64,000 bases of DNA, from contig NZ_LMOB01000001.1 in assembly GCF_001423185.1 (NCBI RefSeq), forward strand, positions 956,874 to 1,020,873, given 5' to 3'. Below are positions 44,066 to 53,943 of this stretch, piece by piece; the first letter of the stretch is position 1, and every line of letters starts with the position of its first letter. The position numbers and the translations under genes were made by a program. Source of the DNA: Plantibacter sp. Leaf314 (GTDB taxonomy: Bacteria; Actinomycetota; Actinomycetes; Actinomycetales; Microbacteriaceae). Under the pieces are notes generated by a model. It saw only the letters and a list, made by a program, of their open reading frames with translations. It searched no databases and was not told the DNA's origin.

Positions 44066-45424
44066 CTACTTCCGCAGTACCCGCTTGAAATGCCTGGTAG
44101 CGCCTATGACACCGAGCGCCACCAGGCTACCAGTTCCGAGCAGGAGCGCCAGCGGCAATGACCCGTAGAGCAGGGTGCTCGGGGTGGGCAGGAAGGGGTT
44201 CGCGCGGACCTCGACGGCCTCGCCCTCCGGGATCGCGGGTGGCTGCGGTTCCGGTGTCGGCCGGTGGAACCCGTCGGCCGGATCGGTGTCCTGCGGAGCA
44301 CGCCGGTAGAGCGTGATCCAGTCGGACAATTGCTCCTCCGGAGACGTCGACGCTGGCCCGACGGTCGCGCTGACCGCCCGCTCGGCGTCGATGAGACCGG
44401 CGCCGTAGATCGGACTCTGGGCGGAATCGCCCACCTGCTTCGCCGTGGCGGTCACTCGCTCGATGGCGTCGGCCGCGCTGAGGTCCGGCCACGCCGAGCG
44501 CACGAGCGCGACCAGCCCGGAGACGATCGGCGCCGCGCCGCTCGTGCCCTGCCACTGCACGGAGGAACCGGCCGGCGTCACCCCGACGAGCTGCTCGCTC
44601 GGCGCGGCGACCGCGATCGTGATGCCCTGGCTCGAGGCGTCGAAGCTCGCCGAGCCCGTCCGGTCCACGCCCGCGACGGTCAGCACCCCGGGGATCGTGG
44701 CGGGGGCGCCGACCTCGACCGTCCCGCTCCCCCGGTTGCCCGCCGCGGCGACGACGACCACGTCGTGCGAGAAGGCGTACAGGAACGCGTCGTCCCAACT
44801 GGTCGGCCAGTCGAGACTGTTGCGGGTGAGGGACATGTTGATGACGTCCGCACCGTTGTCGACGGCCCACCGGACGGCCGTGGCGATCTGCTCGTCCCAG
44901 GGCACGACCGTAGACCCCTCCGAGCCGAACCCGACCGAGATGGAGAGCAGCCGGGCCTCCGGAGCGACGCCGATGACGCCCGCGCCACCCGTCCGGCCGC
45001 GGCCCGCGATCATCGACGCGACGAGCGTCCCGTGCTCACTCCCCTCGGACCCAACCGGGGTCCGTCCGTCGGCGCTGCCGAGACCGGAGACGTCGACGCC
45101 GCCCGCCACCGCACCGTTCAACTCCGTGGGGCCGTCGGCGATCCCCGTGTCGATGACCGCGACGGTGACCCCGGCGCCCTTCGTCGTCTCCCACGCCGTG
45201 GTGAACCCGTAGTCGTCGAGCCAGTACTGCATGTCGCGGACGGTGTCCGCCGAGGCCGGGAGTGCCGGTGCGACGACGAGGATGACTGCCACCAGGGCAC
45301 CCAGCGCGGGGCGCAGACCACGGAGACCACGCGGACGGCGTCCGTGTCGCTCCCCGACGCTCCCCCGCGTGCGACGTCCGTCGCGTGCGGGGGCTATCCC
45401 AGACCCGCCTGGCCGTCCGCGCAT
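44066..45424 (-). CDS. Mycosin-like subtilase (S8) with C-terminal membrane anchor
   Basis: A 452-residue secreted serine protease. Signal or anchor segment about 36-60. The catalytic triad is D92 (VAVIDTGIAD), H131 (HGTLVASMIAG) and S295 (GTSGAAPIV). A Pro-rich linker (about 390-410) precedes a C-terminal membrane helix (about 422-445) with a basic tail. This order matches mycosins, proteases tied to type VII secretion, but no ESX component is in the window. The start ATG 45424 overlaps the end of the DUF501 gene by 31 bases and is the best available; no strong ribosome site is seen. Confidence 0.85.
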   Translation of the reverse strand: MRGRPGGSGIAPARDGRRTRGSVGERHGRRPRGLRGLRPALGALVAVILVVAPALPASADTVRDMQYWLDDYGFTTAWETTKGAGVTVAVIDTGIADGPTELNGAVAGGVDVSGLGSADGRTPVGSEGSEHGTLVASMIAGRGRTGGAGVIGVAPEARLLSISVGFGSEGSTVVPWDEQIATAVRWAVDNGADVINMSLTRNSLDWPTSWDDAFLYAFSHDVVVVAAAGNRGSGTVEVGAPATIPGVLTVAGVDRTGSASFDASSQGITIAVAAPSEQLVGVTPAGSSVQWQGTSGAAPIVSGLVALVRSAWPDLSAADAIERVTATAKQVGDSAQSPIYGAGLIDAERAVSATVGPASTSPEEQLSDWITLYRRAPQDTDPADGFHRPTPEPQPPAIPEGEAVEVRANPFLPTPSTLLYGSLPLALLLGTGSLVALGVIGATRHFKRVLRK

Positions 45425-45915
45425 GCGCAGACCTCCGGGCTCCACGTCGCACGCTCGAGCGCGAGGTCGCCGATGGGGTTGACGCCCGGGCCGGCCGCGA
45501 GGGCGTGGCCGACGAGCGCGTGCAGGCATTTGACCCGGACCGGCATGCCGCCGGCGGAGATCCCGTCGATCTCGGCGACCTCGGCGATGGAGGTGCGGTC
45601 GGCGAGGTAGGCGGCGTGAGCGCTCGCGTACCCGCTCCGCAGCTCCTCGTCCTCGGCGAGCAGCTCGGTGTACTCGTTCATGACCTGCGTCGCCTCGAGC
45701 GAGGACACCGCGGCGGTGGCCGCAGGATGCGTCAGGTAGTAGAAGGTGGGGAACGGCGTGCCGTCGGCGAGACGCGGTGCCGTGGAGACCACGGTCGGGG
45801 CACCGCACACACAGCGTGCGGAGATGCCGACGACGTCCCGTGCCGGGCGTCCGAGTTGCGCCGACACGATCTCGACGTCGCGCTCGGAGACGGGGCCGAA
45901 GGGAGGGGTGCTCAT
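45394..45915 (-). CDS. DUF501 protein
   Basis: A 173-residue actinobacterial protein of unknown function. Cysteine-containing motifs RCVCGAPTV near 34-42 and VKCLHALVGHALAAGPGVNPIGD in the C-terminal half are the conserved core, along with FPTFYYLTHP; metal binding by the Cys/His residues is possible. ATG 45915 has GATAAT 6 nt upstream, a leaderless-type -10. Its place after eno and ftsB is the same as Rv1025 in mycobacteria. It overlaps the protease gene downstream. Confidence 0.88.
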   Translation of the reverse strand: MSTPPFGPVSERDVEIVSAQLGRPARDVVGISARCVCGAPTVVSTAPRLADGTPFPTFYYLTHPAATAAVSSLEATQVMNEYTELLAEDEELRSGYASAHAAYLADRTSIAEVAEIDGISAGGMPVRVKCLHALVGHALAAGPGVNPIGDLALERATWSPEVCACADGQAGLG

Positions 45916-45953
45916 GGTTCCATTATCGCCGGGATCACCGACGTCGCTCGACG

Positions 45954-46748
45954 TCAGCCTCCGGCGGGCGGCGCGGCGGGTGTCGTCTGCGCGGGCGCCG
46001 GTGTCTGCGCCGGGTCGGTGGCGTCGGTCGCGGTCGGTGCCGGCGAGTACCCTGTGGCGACGAGCGAGGCCAGCAGTCCGTCGAGCCAGTCCGACTTCGC
46101 GTCGACGAGGGTGTCGCTCACCGGGGTCTCGGTCGTGGGCAAGGACGCCGGGTCGACGTCGTTGATGATGATGTAGCTCACCTCGCCGGGCAGCGCGTAG
46201 AACAGGCGGTCGCGGGCCTGCGTCATGACGTAGCTCTGGTCGTTCCACCGTTCGCGCTCCGCCTGCTGGGCGTCGACCTTGGCCTGGGTGTCGGCGACCG
46301 AGGCCTGCAGGACCGCGATCTGCTGCCGCTGCTCGAGGAAGGTCTTGAGGTTCGGGGCGAGGACGACGACACCGAGGACCAGGATGCCGAGGAGGAGCAC
46401 GCTGAACCCCGAGAGGCGGAGGCTCCGCAGCCATCCGCCGGCCTCGGACGGGCGTGCCGGGGCCGTCCTCGTCGATCCGGTCCGCGTCCGCGGGCCCGAG
46501 GAACCGGCGGCCGCCGAGCGGGCGGCCTTGGTCGCGGGTCGCGTCGCCTTCGTCGCGGATCGCGCCGGCTTCGCCGTGGCTCCCGCTGCGCGCTTGGACG
46601 GCGCGGCGCCCCGCGGCGCGGTCGCCTTGTCGGCTGACGGCCGCCGAGACGCCGACGACCGCTGCTTCGCCGTGCTGGCGGACGACGTCCCGCTCGTCGG
46701 CGGCGTGCCCTTCGGCTCGCCTCCGGCCGGCATCGATGGCTTCTTCAC
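45954..46748 (-). CDS. ftsB: FtsB/DivIC-family septum formation initiator with long basic N-terminus
   Basis: A 264-residue divisome protein. The first about 105 residues are a Ser/Ala/Lys/Thr-rich basic tail with histone-H1-like KAT and KAAR repeats, presumed cytoplasmic. One membrane helix (about 116-137, GFSVLLLGILVLGVVVLAP) and an extracytoplasmic coiled coil (LEQRQQIAVLQASVADTQAKVD, in part) with the FtsB-type RERWNDQSYVMTQARDRLFYALPGE follow. The C-terminus is Pro/Thr-rich. GTG 46748 is chosen because GGGAGGCG precedes it; a longer in-phase start would lie inside the upstream palindrome. FtsB bridges early and late division proteins. Confidence 0.85.
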   Translation of the reverse strand: MKKPSMPAGGEPKGTPPTSGTSSASTAKQRSSASRRPSADKATAPRGAAPSKRAAGATAKPARSATKATRPATKAARSAAAGSSGPRTRTGSTRTAPARPSEAGGWLRSLRLSGFSVLLLGILVLGVVVLAPNLKTFLEQRQQIAVLQASVADTQAKVDAQQAERERWNDQSYVMTQARDRLFYALPGEVSYIIINDVDPASLPTTETPVSDTLVDAKSDWLDGLLASLVATGYSPAPTATDATDPAQTPAPAQTTPAAPPAGG

Positions 46749-46769
46749 AGGCGCCTCCCGCACACGACG

Positions 46770-46809
46770 AAGGCTCTCAGGGGTGCCGATCGGCACCCCT
46801 GAGAGCCTT
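46770..46809. terminator. 19-bp perfect palindrome between eno and ftsB
   Basis: AAGGCTCTCAGGGGTGCCG (46770-46788) and its exact complement (46791-46809) with only 2 bases between. It can terminate eno transcription (stop 14 bases before) or attenuate readthrough into ftsB. No T-run follows. Confidence 0.7.
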
Positions 46810-46822
46810 CAGGTGACGATGC

Positions 46823-48163
<1,341 letters not shown>

Positions 48164-48219
48164 CTAGTGACATCGGCTGAACGGGCGCAGGGCCCCGGTC
48201 CGTCGACGGGTGACACGCC

Positions 48220-49218
48220 TCAGCGGTCGAGGCGGAAGCTCGAGACGATGCCGTGGTGGTCACTCCCCTGCGCGTCGCCGACGGCGTTGTGGGTCGCGAC
48301 CATGCCGCGCACGAACACGTGGTCGAGTCGCATGAGCGGGGTGCCCGCCGGCCAGGTGAGGCCGAACCCGCCCTCGCTCTGATTCGGTTCCGAGACCTCG
48401 CTCTGCAACGCGGCGAGCGCGCGGTCGGAGGCGGAGGCGTTGAAGTCGCCCATGACGACGACGCGGTCCCTGGTGTTCGCCGCGACGGCCTCCGCCAGTT
48501 CCTCGAGCATCACGTCGCGCTCGGCGTGCGCGCCGGGGCGGGCGGAGTCCGCGTGGATCACGTAGACGCTCACCGCACCCGCCGGCGTCTCCACGACGGC
48601 GTTGATCGCCCGATACCAGTCGAGGCCGAGCTTCAGGCCGACCGAGTCCTCGATCGGATATCGACTCCAGAGGCCGACGGTCCCGGTGACGACGGAGTAC
48701 GGGTAGGCGGCGTCGAGGGTCGCCGCGAGAGGCTCTCGGTCCTGGTCCTCGATCTCCTGCAGCGCGATGAGGTCCGCCCCGCTCGCCGCGAGCGAGCCCG
48801 CGATCACCGCCGGGTCGCCCTCGGGACCGAGGTTCTGGCTGGCGACGGACAGTGCTGCCGCCGCCGGGACGGCTTGCCGCGCATCGCCCAGCGGGACGAC
48901 GCCCGGCCCGAACAGGAAGCCCCAGACGAGCGTCGGGGCGAGCAGGCCGATGACGGCTCCCGGCGTGCGCGCCACGAGCACCAGGAGGGCGAGGACGGGG
49001 AGCACGACCCAGGTCCACGGCAACGCGTTGTCCCACACGAGGCCCAGGCCGAGGACATCCGGCACGAGCGCGTGTGCGGCCGTGAGGAGCGCGAGCGGGA
49101 CGCCCACGAGCAACGCGATCGTGGTCGCCTTGCGACGGACACGACCGACGCCGCGGCGGACGGGGACGGCCGTCTCCGGCGCGCGGCGCGAGCGCGGCGG
49201 GGAGGCCATGGCGGTCAT
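48220..49218 (-). CDS. Membrane-anchored endonuclease/exonuclease/phosphatase (EEP) family protein
   Basis: A 332-residue protein with three N-terminal membrane helices (about 30-110) followed by an EEP domain. Visible metal/catalytic motifs are ASQNLG, LIALQEIED (catalytic Glu), VVVMGDFNAS and the terminal SDHHGIVSSF (Asp-His). The domain probably faces outside and could act on nucleic acid, phospholipid or phosphoesters; substrate unknown. Two near-adjacent ATG codons (MTAM) leave a small start ambiguity. The 142 bases up to hisS hold nothing I recognise. Confidence 0.85.
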   Translation of the reverse strand: MTAMASPPRSRRAPETAVPVRRGVGRVRRKATTIALLVGVPLALLTAAHALVPDVLGLGLVWDNALPWTWVVLPVLALLVLVARTPGAVIGLLAPTLVWGFLFGPGVVPLGDARQAVPAAAALSVASQNLGPEGDPAVIAGSLAASGADLIALQEIEDQDREPLAATLDAAYPYSVVTGTVGLWSRYPIEDSVGLKLGLDWYRAINAVVETPAGAVSVYVIHADSARPGAHAERDVMLEELAEAVAANTRDRVVVMGDFNASASDRALAALQSEVSEPNQSEGGFGLTWPAGTPLMRLDHVFVRGMVATHNAVGDAQGSDHHGIVSSFRLDR

Positions 49219-49360
49219 CGGAACCAGTTCTTCGGTCGAGGGGTCGTGAGCGGGCGTCCACCTCGCGGTGCGGTTCCGTCGGAATGCTCCATCCTGCCCC
49301 GAAGAGCTGGGCAGGCGCTCGGAAGCGCGCCGTGCGTCGCGGACCTCGTCGCGCGGAGGC

Positions 49361-50668
49361 TCAGTCGAGCGGCTTGAACTCGAGCGATTCGCGCGTCGAG
49401 TCCGCCGCCACGAAGGCGAAGGAACCGAACCCGGCCGCCGTCACGCGCTCGAGGAGCGCTCGGAGGTTCTTCACCCGTGCCTCGAGGCGGACGCGGCGAC
49501 CCTCGGCGACGAGTCTCGCCTTGAGCGCGACGAGCGTGGCCGGGGCGACGTCGCGGTCGTGCACGAGGACGACGGACTCCCCGGCGGCGTCGCTCGGGAG
49601 CTCGACGAGGTCCACGATGCGCTCGAACCCGATCGAGAACCCGGCGGCGGGCACATCCTGACCGAGGAAGCGACCGATCATCCCGTCGTAGCGACCGCCA
49701 CCACCGAGCGAGTATCCGAGATCCGGGTGGGCGATCTCGAAGATCGCACCCGTGTAGTAGCCCATCCCGCGGACGAGGAAGGGGTCGAAGACGAGAGGGT
49801 TCGCGAACGGGTCGGCCGGCTGGCCCTGGAGCGGGCTCGCCGCAGCGACGGCCTTGCCGAGTGCGTCGAGCTCCGCCACCACGGTGTCGTCCGCACCGGC
49901 CGGCAGGGCCTTCCGGATCGCGCGTTCGCCGAAGGTGTTGAACTCCATCGTCTGCGGACGGGAGAAGAAGGCCTCGAGGGCGTCCACCGCCGCTTCGTCG
50001 ACTCCACGTCCGCGGAGCTCGGCGACCACACCCGCCTCGCCGATCTTGTCGAGCTTGTCGATCGTGATGAGCACCTGCGCGTGCGTCTCGGCGGGGAAGC
50101 CCAGGGCGTCGAGCATGCCGATCAGCAGGCGGCGGTCGTTGATGCGCACCGTGGACCCGGTGATCCCGAGTTCGACCAGGGTCGCGAGCGTCGCGGTGAT
50201 GAGCTCGGCCTCGGCGAGGTTCGAGGCTTCGCCGATGATGTCGATGTCGCACTGCACGAACTGGCGGTACCGGCCCTGCTGCGGCCGCTCGCCGCGCCAG
50301 ACCGGCGCGATCTGGATGGAGCGGAACACCGGTGGCAGCTCCGCCCGGTGCGAGGCGTAGAACCGCGCGAGCGGCACCGTGAGGTCGAACCGCAACCCGA
50401 GGTCGGTGAGCTCGGTCTGGTTCTCGGCCGCGGCCACGATGGCCTCCGGCGTGAGCTTGCGCCGGAGGATGTTGAACGCCATCTTCTCGTTGTCGCCGCC
50501 GAGCCCGGAGTGCAGGCGGTCGTACTCCTCGACCACCGGCGTCTCGATCTCGTCGAAGCCGTGCGCGGTGAACACCCGGCGGATGGTGCCCAGCGCGTGC
50601 TCCCGACGGGCCTTGTCGGCGGGGAGGAAGTCACGCATGCCGCGCGGCGGGTTCACTGGAGCAGCCAT
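49361..50668 (-). CDS. hisS: Histidine--tRNA ligase
   Basis: A 435-residue class II synthetase. Motif 2 region is FRSIQIAPVWRGERPQQGRYRQFVQCD (in parts); histidine-specific loops include LVRGMGYYTGAIFEI and GGGGRYDGMIGRFLG; motif 3 is GFSIGFERI. The C-terminal anticodon-binding domain covers about 345-430. Start ATG 50668 has CAGAAT 6 nt upstream. Full length, apparently the housekeeping copy. Confidence 0.96.
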   Translation of the reverse strand: MAAPVNPPRGMRDFLPADKARREHALGTIRRVFTAHGFDEIETPVVEEYDRLHSGLGGDNEKMAFNILRRKLTPEAIVAAAENQTELTDLGLRFDLTVPLARFYASHRAELPPVFRSIQIAPVWRGERPQQGRYRQFVQCDIDIIGEASNLAEAELITATLATLVELGITGSTVRINDRRLLIGMLDALGFPAETHAQVLITIDKLDKIGEAGVVAELRGRGVDEAAVDALEAFFSRPQTMEFNTFGERAIRKALPAGADDTVVAELDALGKAVAAASPLQGQPADPFANPLVFDPFLVRGMGYYTGAIFEIAHPDLGYSLGGGGRYDGMIGRFLGQDVPAAGFSIGFERIVDLVELPSDAAGESVVLVHDRDVAPATLVALKARLVAEGRRVRLEARVKNLRALLERVTAAGFGSFAFVAADSTRESLEFKPLD

Positions 50669-50720
50669 GCCTCAATTCTGGCACGGCGCCGACGGTGTCC
50701 AGTGAGGGTGTGACCGGCGA

Positions 50721-51401
50721 TCAGCCGTCCCGGTCGGCCGTCGTCGGTGCCGCACCGGGGCGCTCGGCGTCGAGGACCCGTGCACTGAGCCGACGGACCG
50801 CGGTGCGCAGCGCCCGCTCGGCGTCGAGCCCGTCGGCCTTCGCCGCGGCGACCACGGCGAGGAGGTGGTCGCCGAGGGCGTCCTCGTCGGCGAACCGCTC
50901 CACCTCGGGCTCCGGCCGCACGCCGAGCGAGGCGGCCCGGCCGAGCACCTTGTCGGCGAGGGCGAGCGAGGGCATCGCCTGTGGGATCCCCTCGAGGGCG
51001 CTCGCCCGCTGCGCCTTCTCGGTCGCCTTCGCCGCGTTCCAGACCCGCAGGACGTCCTCCGGGGTCGGTGCCTGCTCGTCACCGAAGACGTGCGGGTGCC
51101 GGTGGACCATCTTGCGGGTGACCGCTTCGGCGACGTCGTCGAAGTCGAACGGTGCGTCCGGGTCGCGTGACGCGATCTCCGCGTGGAAGACGACCTGCCA
51201 CAGCACGTCACCGAGCTCCTCGACGAGATCCTCGCGCGACCCCGCCTCGACGGCTTCGACGAGTTCGTAGCTCTCCTCGATCAGGTACGGGACGAGCATC
51301 CGGTGGTCGATGCCCTGCGTCCACACGCACCGGTCGCGGATCTGGCGCATCGCGTCGACGAGGCGCGCACCGGAGGTGTCGCCGACAGGCACACTGCTCA
51401 T
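50721..51401 (-). CDS. mazG: MazG-family nucleoside triphosphate pyrophosphohydrolase
   Basis: A 226-residue single-domain MazG. The metal-binding E-x-x-E segments are EESYELVEAVEAGSREDLVEELGDVLWQVVFHAE (in parts, about 40-75), an all-alpha NTP-PPase core that clears aberrant nucleotides and modulates alarmones. Upstream order matches mycobacteria, where mazG sits next to mfd. Start ATG 51401 overlaps the stop of the aldehyde dehydrogenase gene by 4 bases, so it is transcribed with it. Confidence 0.93.
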   Translation of the reverse strand: MSSVPVGDTSGARLVDAMRQIRDRCVWTQGIDHRMLVPYLIEESYELVEAVEAGSREDLVEELGDVLWQVVFHAEIASRDPDAPFDFDDVAEAVTRKMVHRHPHVFGDEQAPTPEDVLRVWNAAKATEKAQRASALEGIPQAMPSLALADKVLGRAASLGVRPEPEVERFADEDALGDHLLAVVAAAKADGLDAERALRTAVRRLSARVLDAERPGAAPTTADRDG

Positions 51402-52849
51402 CGGCGCGGTCCGCCGAGACGAGCGTCACCCGCGCGCCCGGTCCGGGACAGCAGCCGTACGATGCGGTCCCTGGCTTCGGTGAACGGCGGATAGACGAGC
51501 GACAGGGTGTCGGGCGAGAGGGGCTTGGAGAACACCGCCTTGGCGTGGCTGAACGTGTCGAAGGAGTGGCGACCGTGGTACGCGCCCATCCCGCTCGCTC
51601 CCACGCCACCGAACGGCAGTCCGGGGACCATCAGGTGGGCGGCCGGGACGCCGAAGGCGAGGGCCCCGGACGAGGTGTCCCGGGTGAATCGGCGGCGGGT
51701 GGTCGCGTCGTCGCTGAAGACGTAGAGCGCGAGCGGCTTCTCCCCCGCGCGGATGTGGGCGATGGCCTGCTCGAGACCCGACACGTGGAGGATCGGCAGG
51801 ATCGGCCCGAAGATCTCCTCCTGCATGATCGCGGCGGACGCGTCGACGCCGTTCACGACCGTCGGGGCGATGTACCGCTGTGATGCATCCACCACACCGC
51901 CGATGACCGGTTCCAGTCCGCCGAGGAGGCCGCTGACCCGCCCGAAGTGTCGGTCGGAGATGATGCGACCGTAGTCGGCGTTCCCGGCGGGATCGGCGCC
52001 GTAGAGGTGCGCGACCGCATCGCGCAGGTACGGGACCAGCCGGTCGGCCACGGATTTCGTGGCGAGCACGTAATCGGGGGCGACGCAGGTCTGTCCAGCG
52101 TTCATGAGTTTGCCCCACATGATCCGTCGGGCGGCGTCCGCGAGGTCGACCGTGTCATCGATGTAGACCGGCGACTTGCCACCGAGTTCGAGGGTGATCG
52201 GCGTCAGGTGCTCCGCCGCCGCCCTGGCGACGACCCGCCCGACGGGGGCCCCTCCCGTGTAGAAGAGGTGGTCGAACCGTTCGGCGAGGAGGGCGGTGGC
52301 GACCTCCGCATCGCCCTCGACGACCGCGACCGCGCGGTCGTCGAGGTACTCGGGGAGCAGCCGGGCGAGCGCCGCGCTCGTCGCGGGGGCGAGCTCGCTC
52401 GGTTTCAGCAGGACGGCGTTCCCGGCGGCGAGCGCTCCGATCATCGGGCCGAGGGACAGTTGGACCGGATAGTTCCACGGCCCGATCACGAGGACGACGC
52501 CGACCGGCTCCGCCACGACCGACGCGGAGGCCGGCGCGAGGGTCAGCGGCACGGCCACCCGCCGCGGCTTGACCCAGCGCTTCAGGTGCTTCAGCGTGTG
52601 GTCGAGCTCACTGATGAGGAGACCGATCTCGGTGATCTGCGCCTCCGTGCCGCTCTTGCCCAGGTCAGTGGCGAGCGCCCGCTCCAACTCGTCCCCGCGC
52701 TCGAGCAGCAGCTGCTTCACCGCACGGAGCTGCCGGATGCGCCAGGCGAGGGGCTTCGTCGCTCCGCGGTCGAAGGCCTGTCGGAGCCGGGCCACGGTGT
52801 CGGCGACGACCGTCTCCGGGTCTTGGATCGTCCGGGTGCTGGTCGCCAT
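51398..52849 (-). CDS. Aldehyde dehydrogenase (class 3-like)
   Basis: A 483-residue NAD(P)-dependent aldehyde dehydrogenase. General base E221 in LELGGKSPVYI; nucleophile C255 in NAGQTCVAPDYVL; cofactor loops IGPWNYPVQL and FYTGGAPVG. The sequence resembles class 3 (fatty or aromatic) ALDHs that oxidise long-chain or benzyl aldehydes. Start ATG 52849 with GGAGGAACCC upstream. It lies between mazG and mfd, which are neighbours in mycobacteria, so with the hydrolase it is an inserted accessory pair. Confidence 0.92.
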   Translation of the reverse strand: MATSTRTIQDPETVVADTVARLRQAFDRGATKPLAWRIRQLRAVKQLLLERGDELERALATDLGKSGTEAQITEIGLLISELDHTLKHLKRWVKPRRVAVPLTLAPASASVVAEPVGVVLVIGPWNYPVQLSLGPMIGALAAGNAVLLKPSELAPATSAALARLLPEYLDDRAVAVVEGDAEVATALLAERFDHLFYTGGAPVGRVVARAAAEHLTPITLELGGKSPVYIDDTVDLADAARRIMWGKLMNAGQTCVAPDYVLATKSVADRLVPYLRDAVAHLYGADPAGNADYGRIISDRHFGRVSGLLGGLEPVIGGVVDASQRYIAPTVVNGVDASAAIMQEEIFGPILPILHVSGLEQAIAHIRAGEKPLALYVFSDDATTRRRFTRDTSSGALAFGVPAAHLMVPGLPFGGVGASGMGAYHGRHSFDTFSHAKAVFSKPLSPDTLSLVYPPFTEARDRIVRLLSRTGRAGDARLGGPRR

Positions 52850-52902
52850 GGGTTCCTCCGACTCGACGGGATCGTGCGCCCCAGCATACGTCCGCCGACC
52901 GA

Positions 52903-53871
52903 TCACCCGCGGGGCGGGACGGCCGGCTCATCGACGCCGGCTGCGGCGAGGAAACGCCCGACCCCGGCCGCGATCTCGGGCGATCTCGTGTGGTGCAGGT
53001 AGTGGTCGGCGTCGAGCGGGACGACCTCGCCGCGGATGACGCTCGCCGCCTGGTCCTCGTGCAGCGGGAGCCAGCCCTCCACCGTCGGGTTGTGACGTTG
53101 CACGAACAGCAGCACCGGGAGGTCGCTCGGAAAGGTCTTCCCCTTCGCCGCGCGGAAGTTCGCCGCGATGCGGGACATCTCGTCCGACGACGTGGCACTC
53201 GAGGTGTTCCGCTGCGAGATCATCCCGAGCTGCTCCCGGGTGTGCTGCTCGTAGGGCGGATCCGGGTAGGGGTCTCCCGACAGCGCCGTGACGAGACGGG
53301 TGATACCGAGCGCCTTGGCCGCGCGCAGGGCGTCGACCGGCAGGGCCGCGTCCATCCCGGGCTGGTCGGGGACGCTGCTGTCGATACCGACGAACGCCGT
53401 CACCTCGTCACGGAACCGCTCGACGTAGTCCAGTGCGTAGATCCCGGCGATCGAGTGCCCCATGAGCACGTACCGGTCGATGCCGAGCTCGGAGACGGCC
53501 TCGTGGATCTCGGAGACGATGTTCGCGGTCGTGCGGGGCGCGTCGGTCTGGTCGCTGAGCCCGTACCCGAGCGGCTCGACGACGACCACCCGGTACGTCG
53601 CGGACAGCTCGTCGGTGAGCGGCGAGAAGTCGAGCACGGGCGAACCGGTGCCGAAGCCCGGCAGCAGGACGATCGTCTGCTGACCCTCCCCCGCCACCTG
53701 GACGTTCATGCGTCTGCCGTCGACCTCGACCCGCTGCCCGTAGTCCTCGATGCGCGTGGCCTCGGAAGCCGATGTGGCGGTGTTGACGATGGTGGTCGTG
53801 AGGAGCCCGGCGAGCACGAGCGCGACGAGCGCCACGACCCCGGTGAGGACGATGCGGAGGAACTTCTTCAT
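52903..53871 (-). CDS. Membrane-anchored or secreted alpha/beta hydrolase
   Basis: A 322-residue alpha/beta hydrolase. An N-terminal hydrophobic helix (about 5-30) acts as signal or anchor. The nucleophile elbow is GHSIAG with S140; an oxyanion region is LPGFGTGSPVLDF; the acid and histidine are likely D288-region residues in PLDADHYLHHTRSP. Substrate unknown. Start ATG 53871 has TAGCGT exactly 6 nt upstream. A 53-base gap to the ALDH gene suggests co-transcription hydrolase-ALDH-mazG, perhaps turning an ester into an alcohol and then an acid. Confidence 0.88.
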   Translation of the reverse strand: MKKFLRIVLTGVVALVALVLAGLLTTTIVNTATSASEATRIEDYGQRVEVDGRRMNVQVAGEGQQTIVLLPGFGTGSPVLDFSPLTDELSATYRVVVVEPLGYGLSDQTDAPRTTANIVSEIHEAVSELGIDRYVLMGHSIAGIYALDYVERFRDEVTAFVGIDSSVPDQPGMDAALPVDALRAAKALGITRLVTALSGDPYPDPPYEQHTREQLGMISQRNTSSATSSDEMSRIAANFRAAKGKTFPSDLPVLLFVQRHNPTVEGWLPLHEDQAASVIRGEVVPLDADHYLHHTRSPEIAAGVGRFLAAAGVDEPAVPPRG

Positions 53872-53877
53872 CCCTCC

Positions 53878-53883
53878 ACGCTA
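53878..53883 (-). promoter_or_regulatory. Leaderless-type -10 element of the hydrolase gene (TAGCGT)
   Basis: TAGCGT on the minus strand lies exactly 6 nt before the ATG at 53871. Confidence 0.6.
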
Positions 53884-53943
53884 GGAATGAACGACACCTG
53901 TCGGATCAGCCGCGGGTGCCGATCTCGTCGTCCCGAAGTCCCA

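Noticed and set aside
44066..45424. A type VII secretion locus suggested by the mycosin-like protease
   Set aside because: No EccB/C/D/E, WXG100 or PE/PPE-like gene lies anywhere in the window; the protease stands alone.
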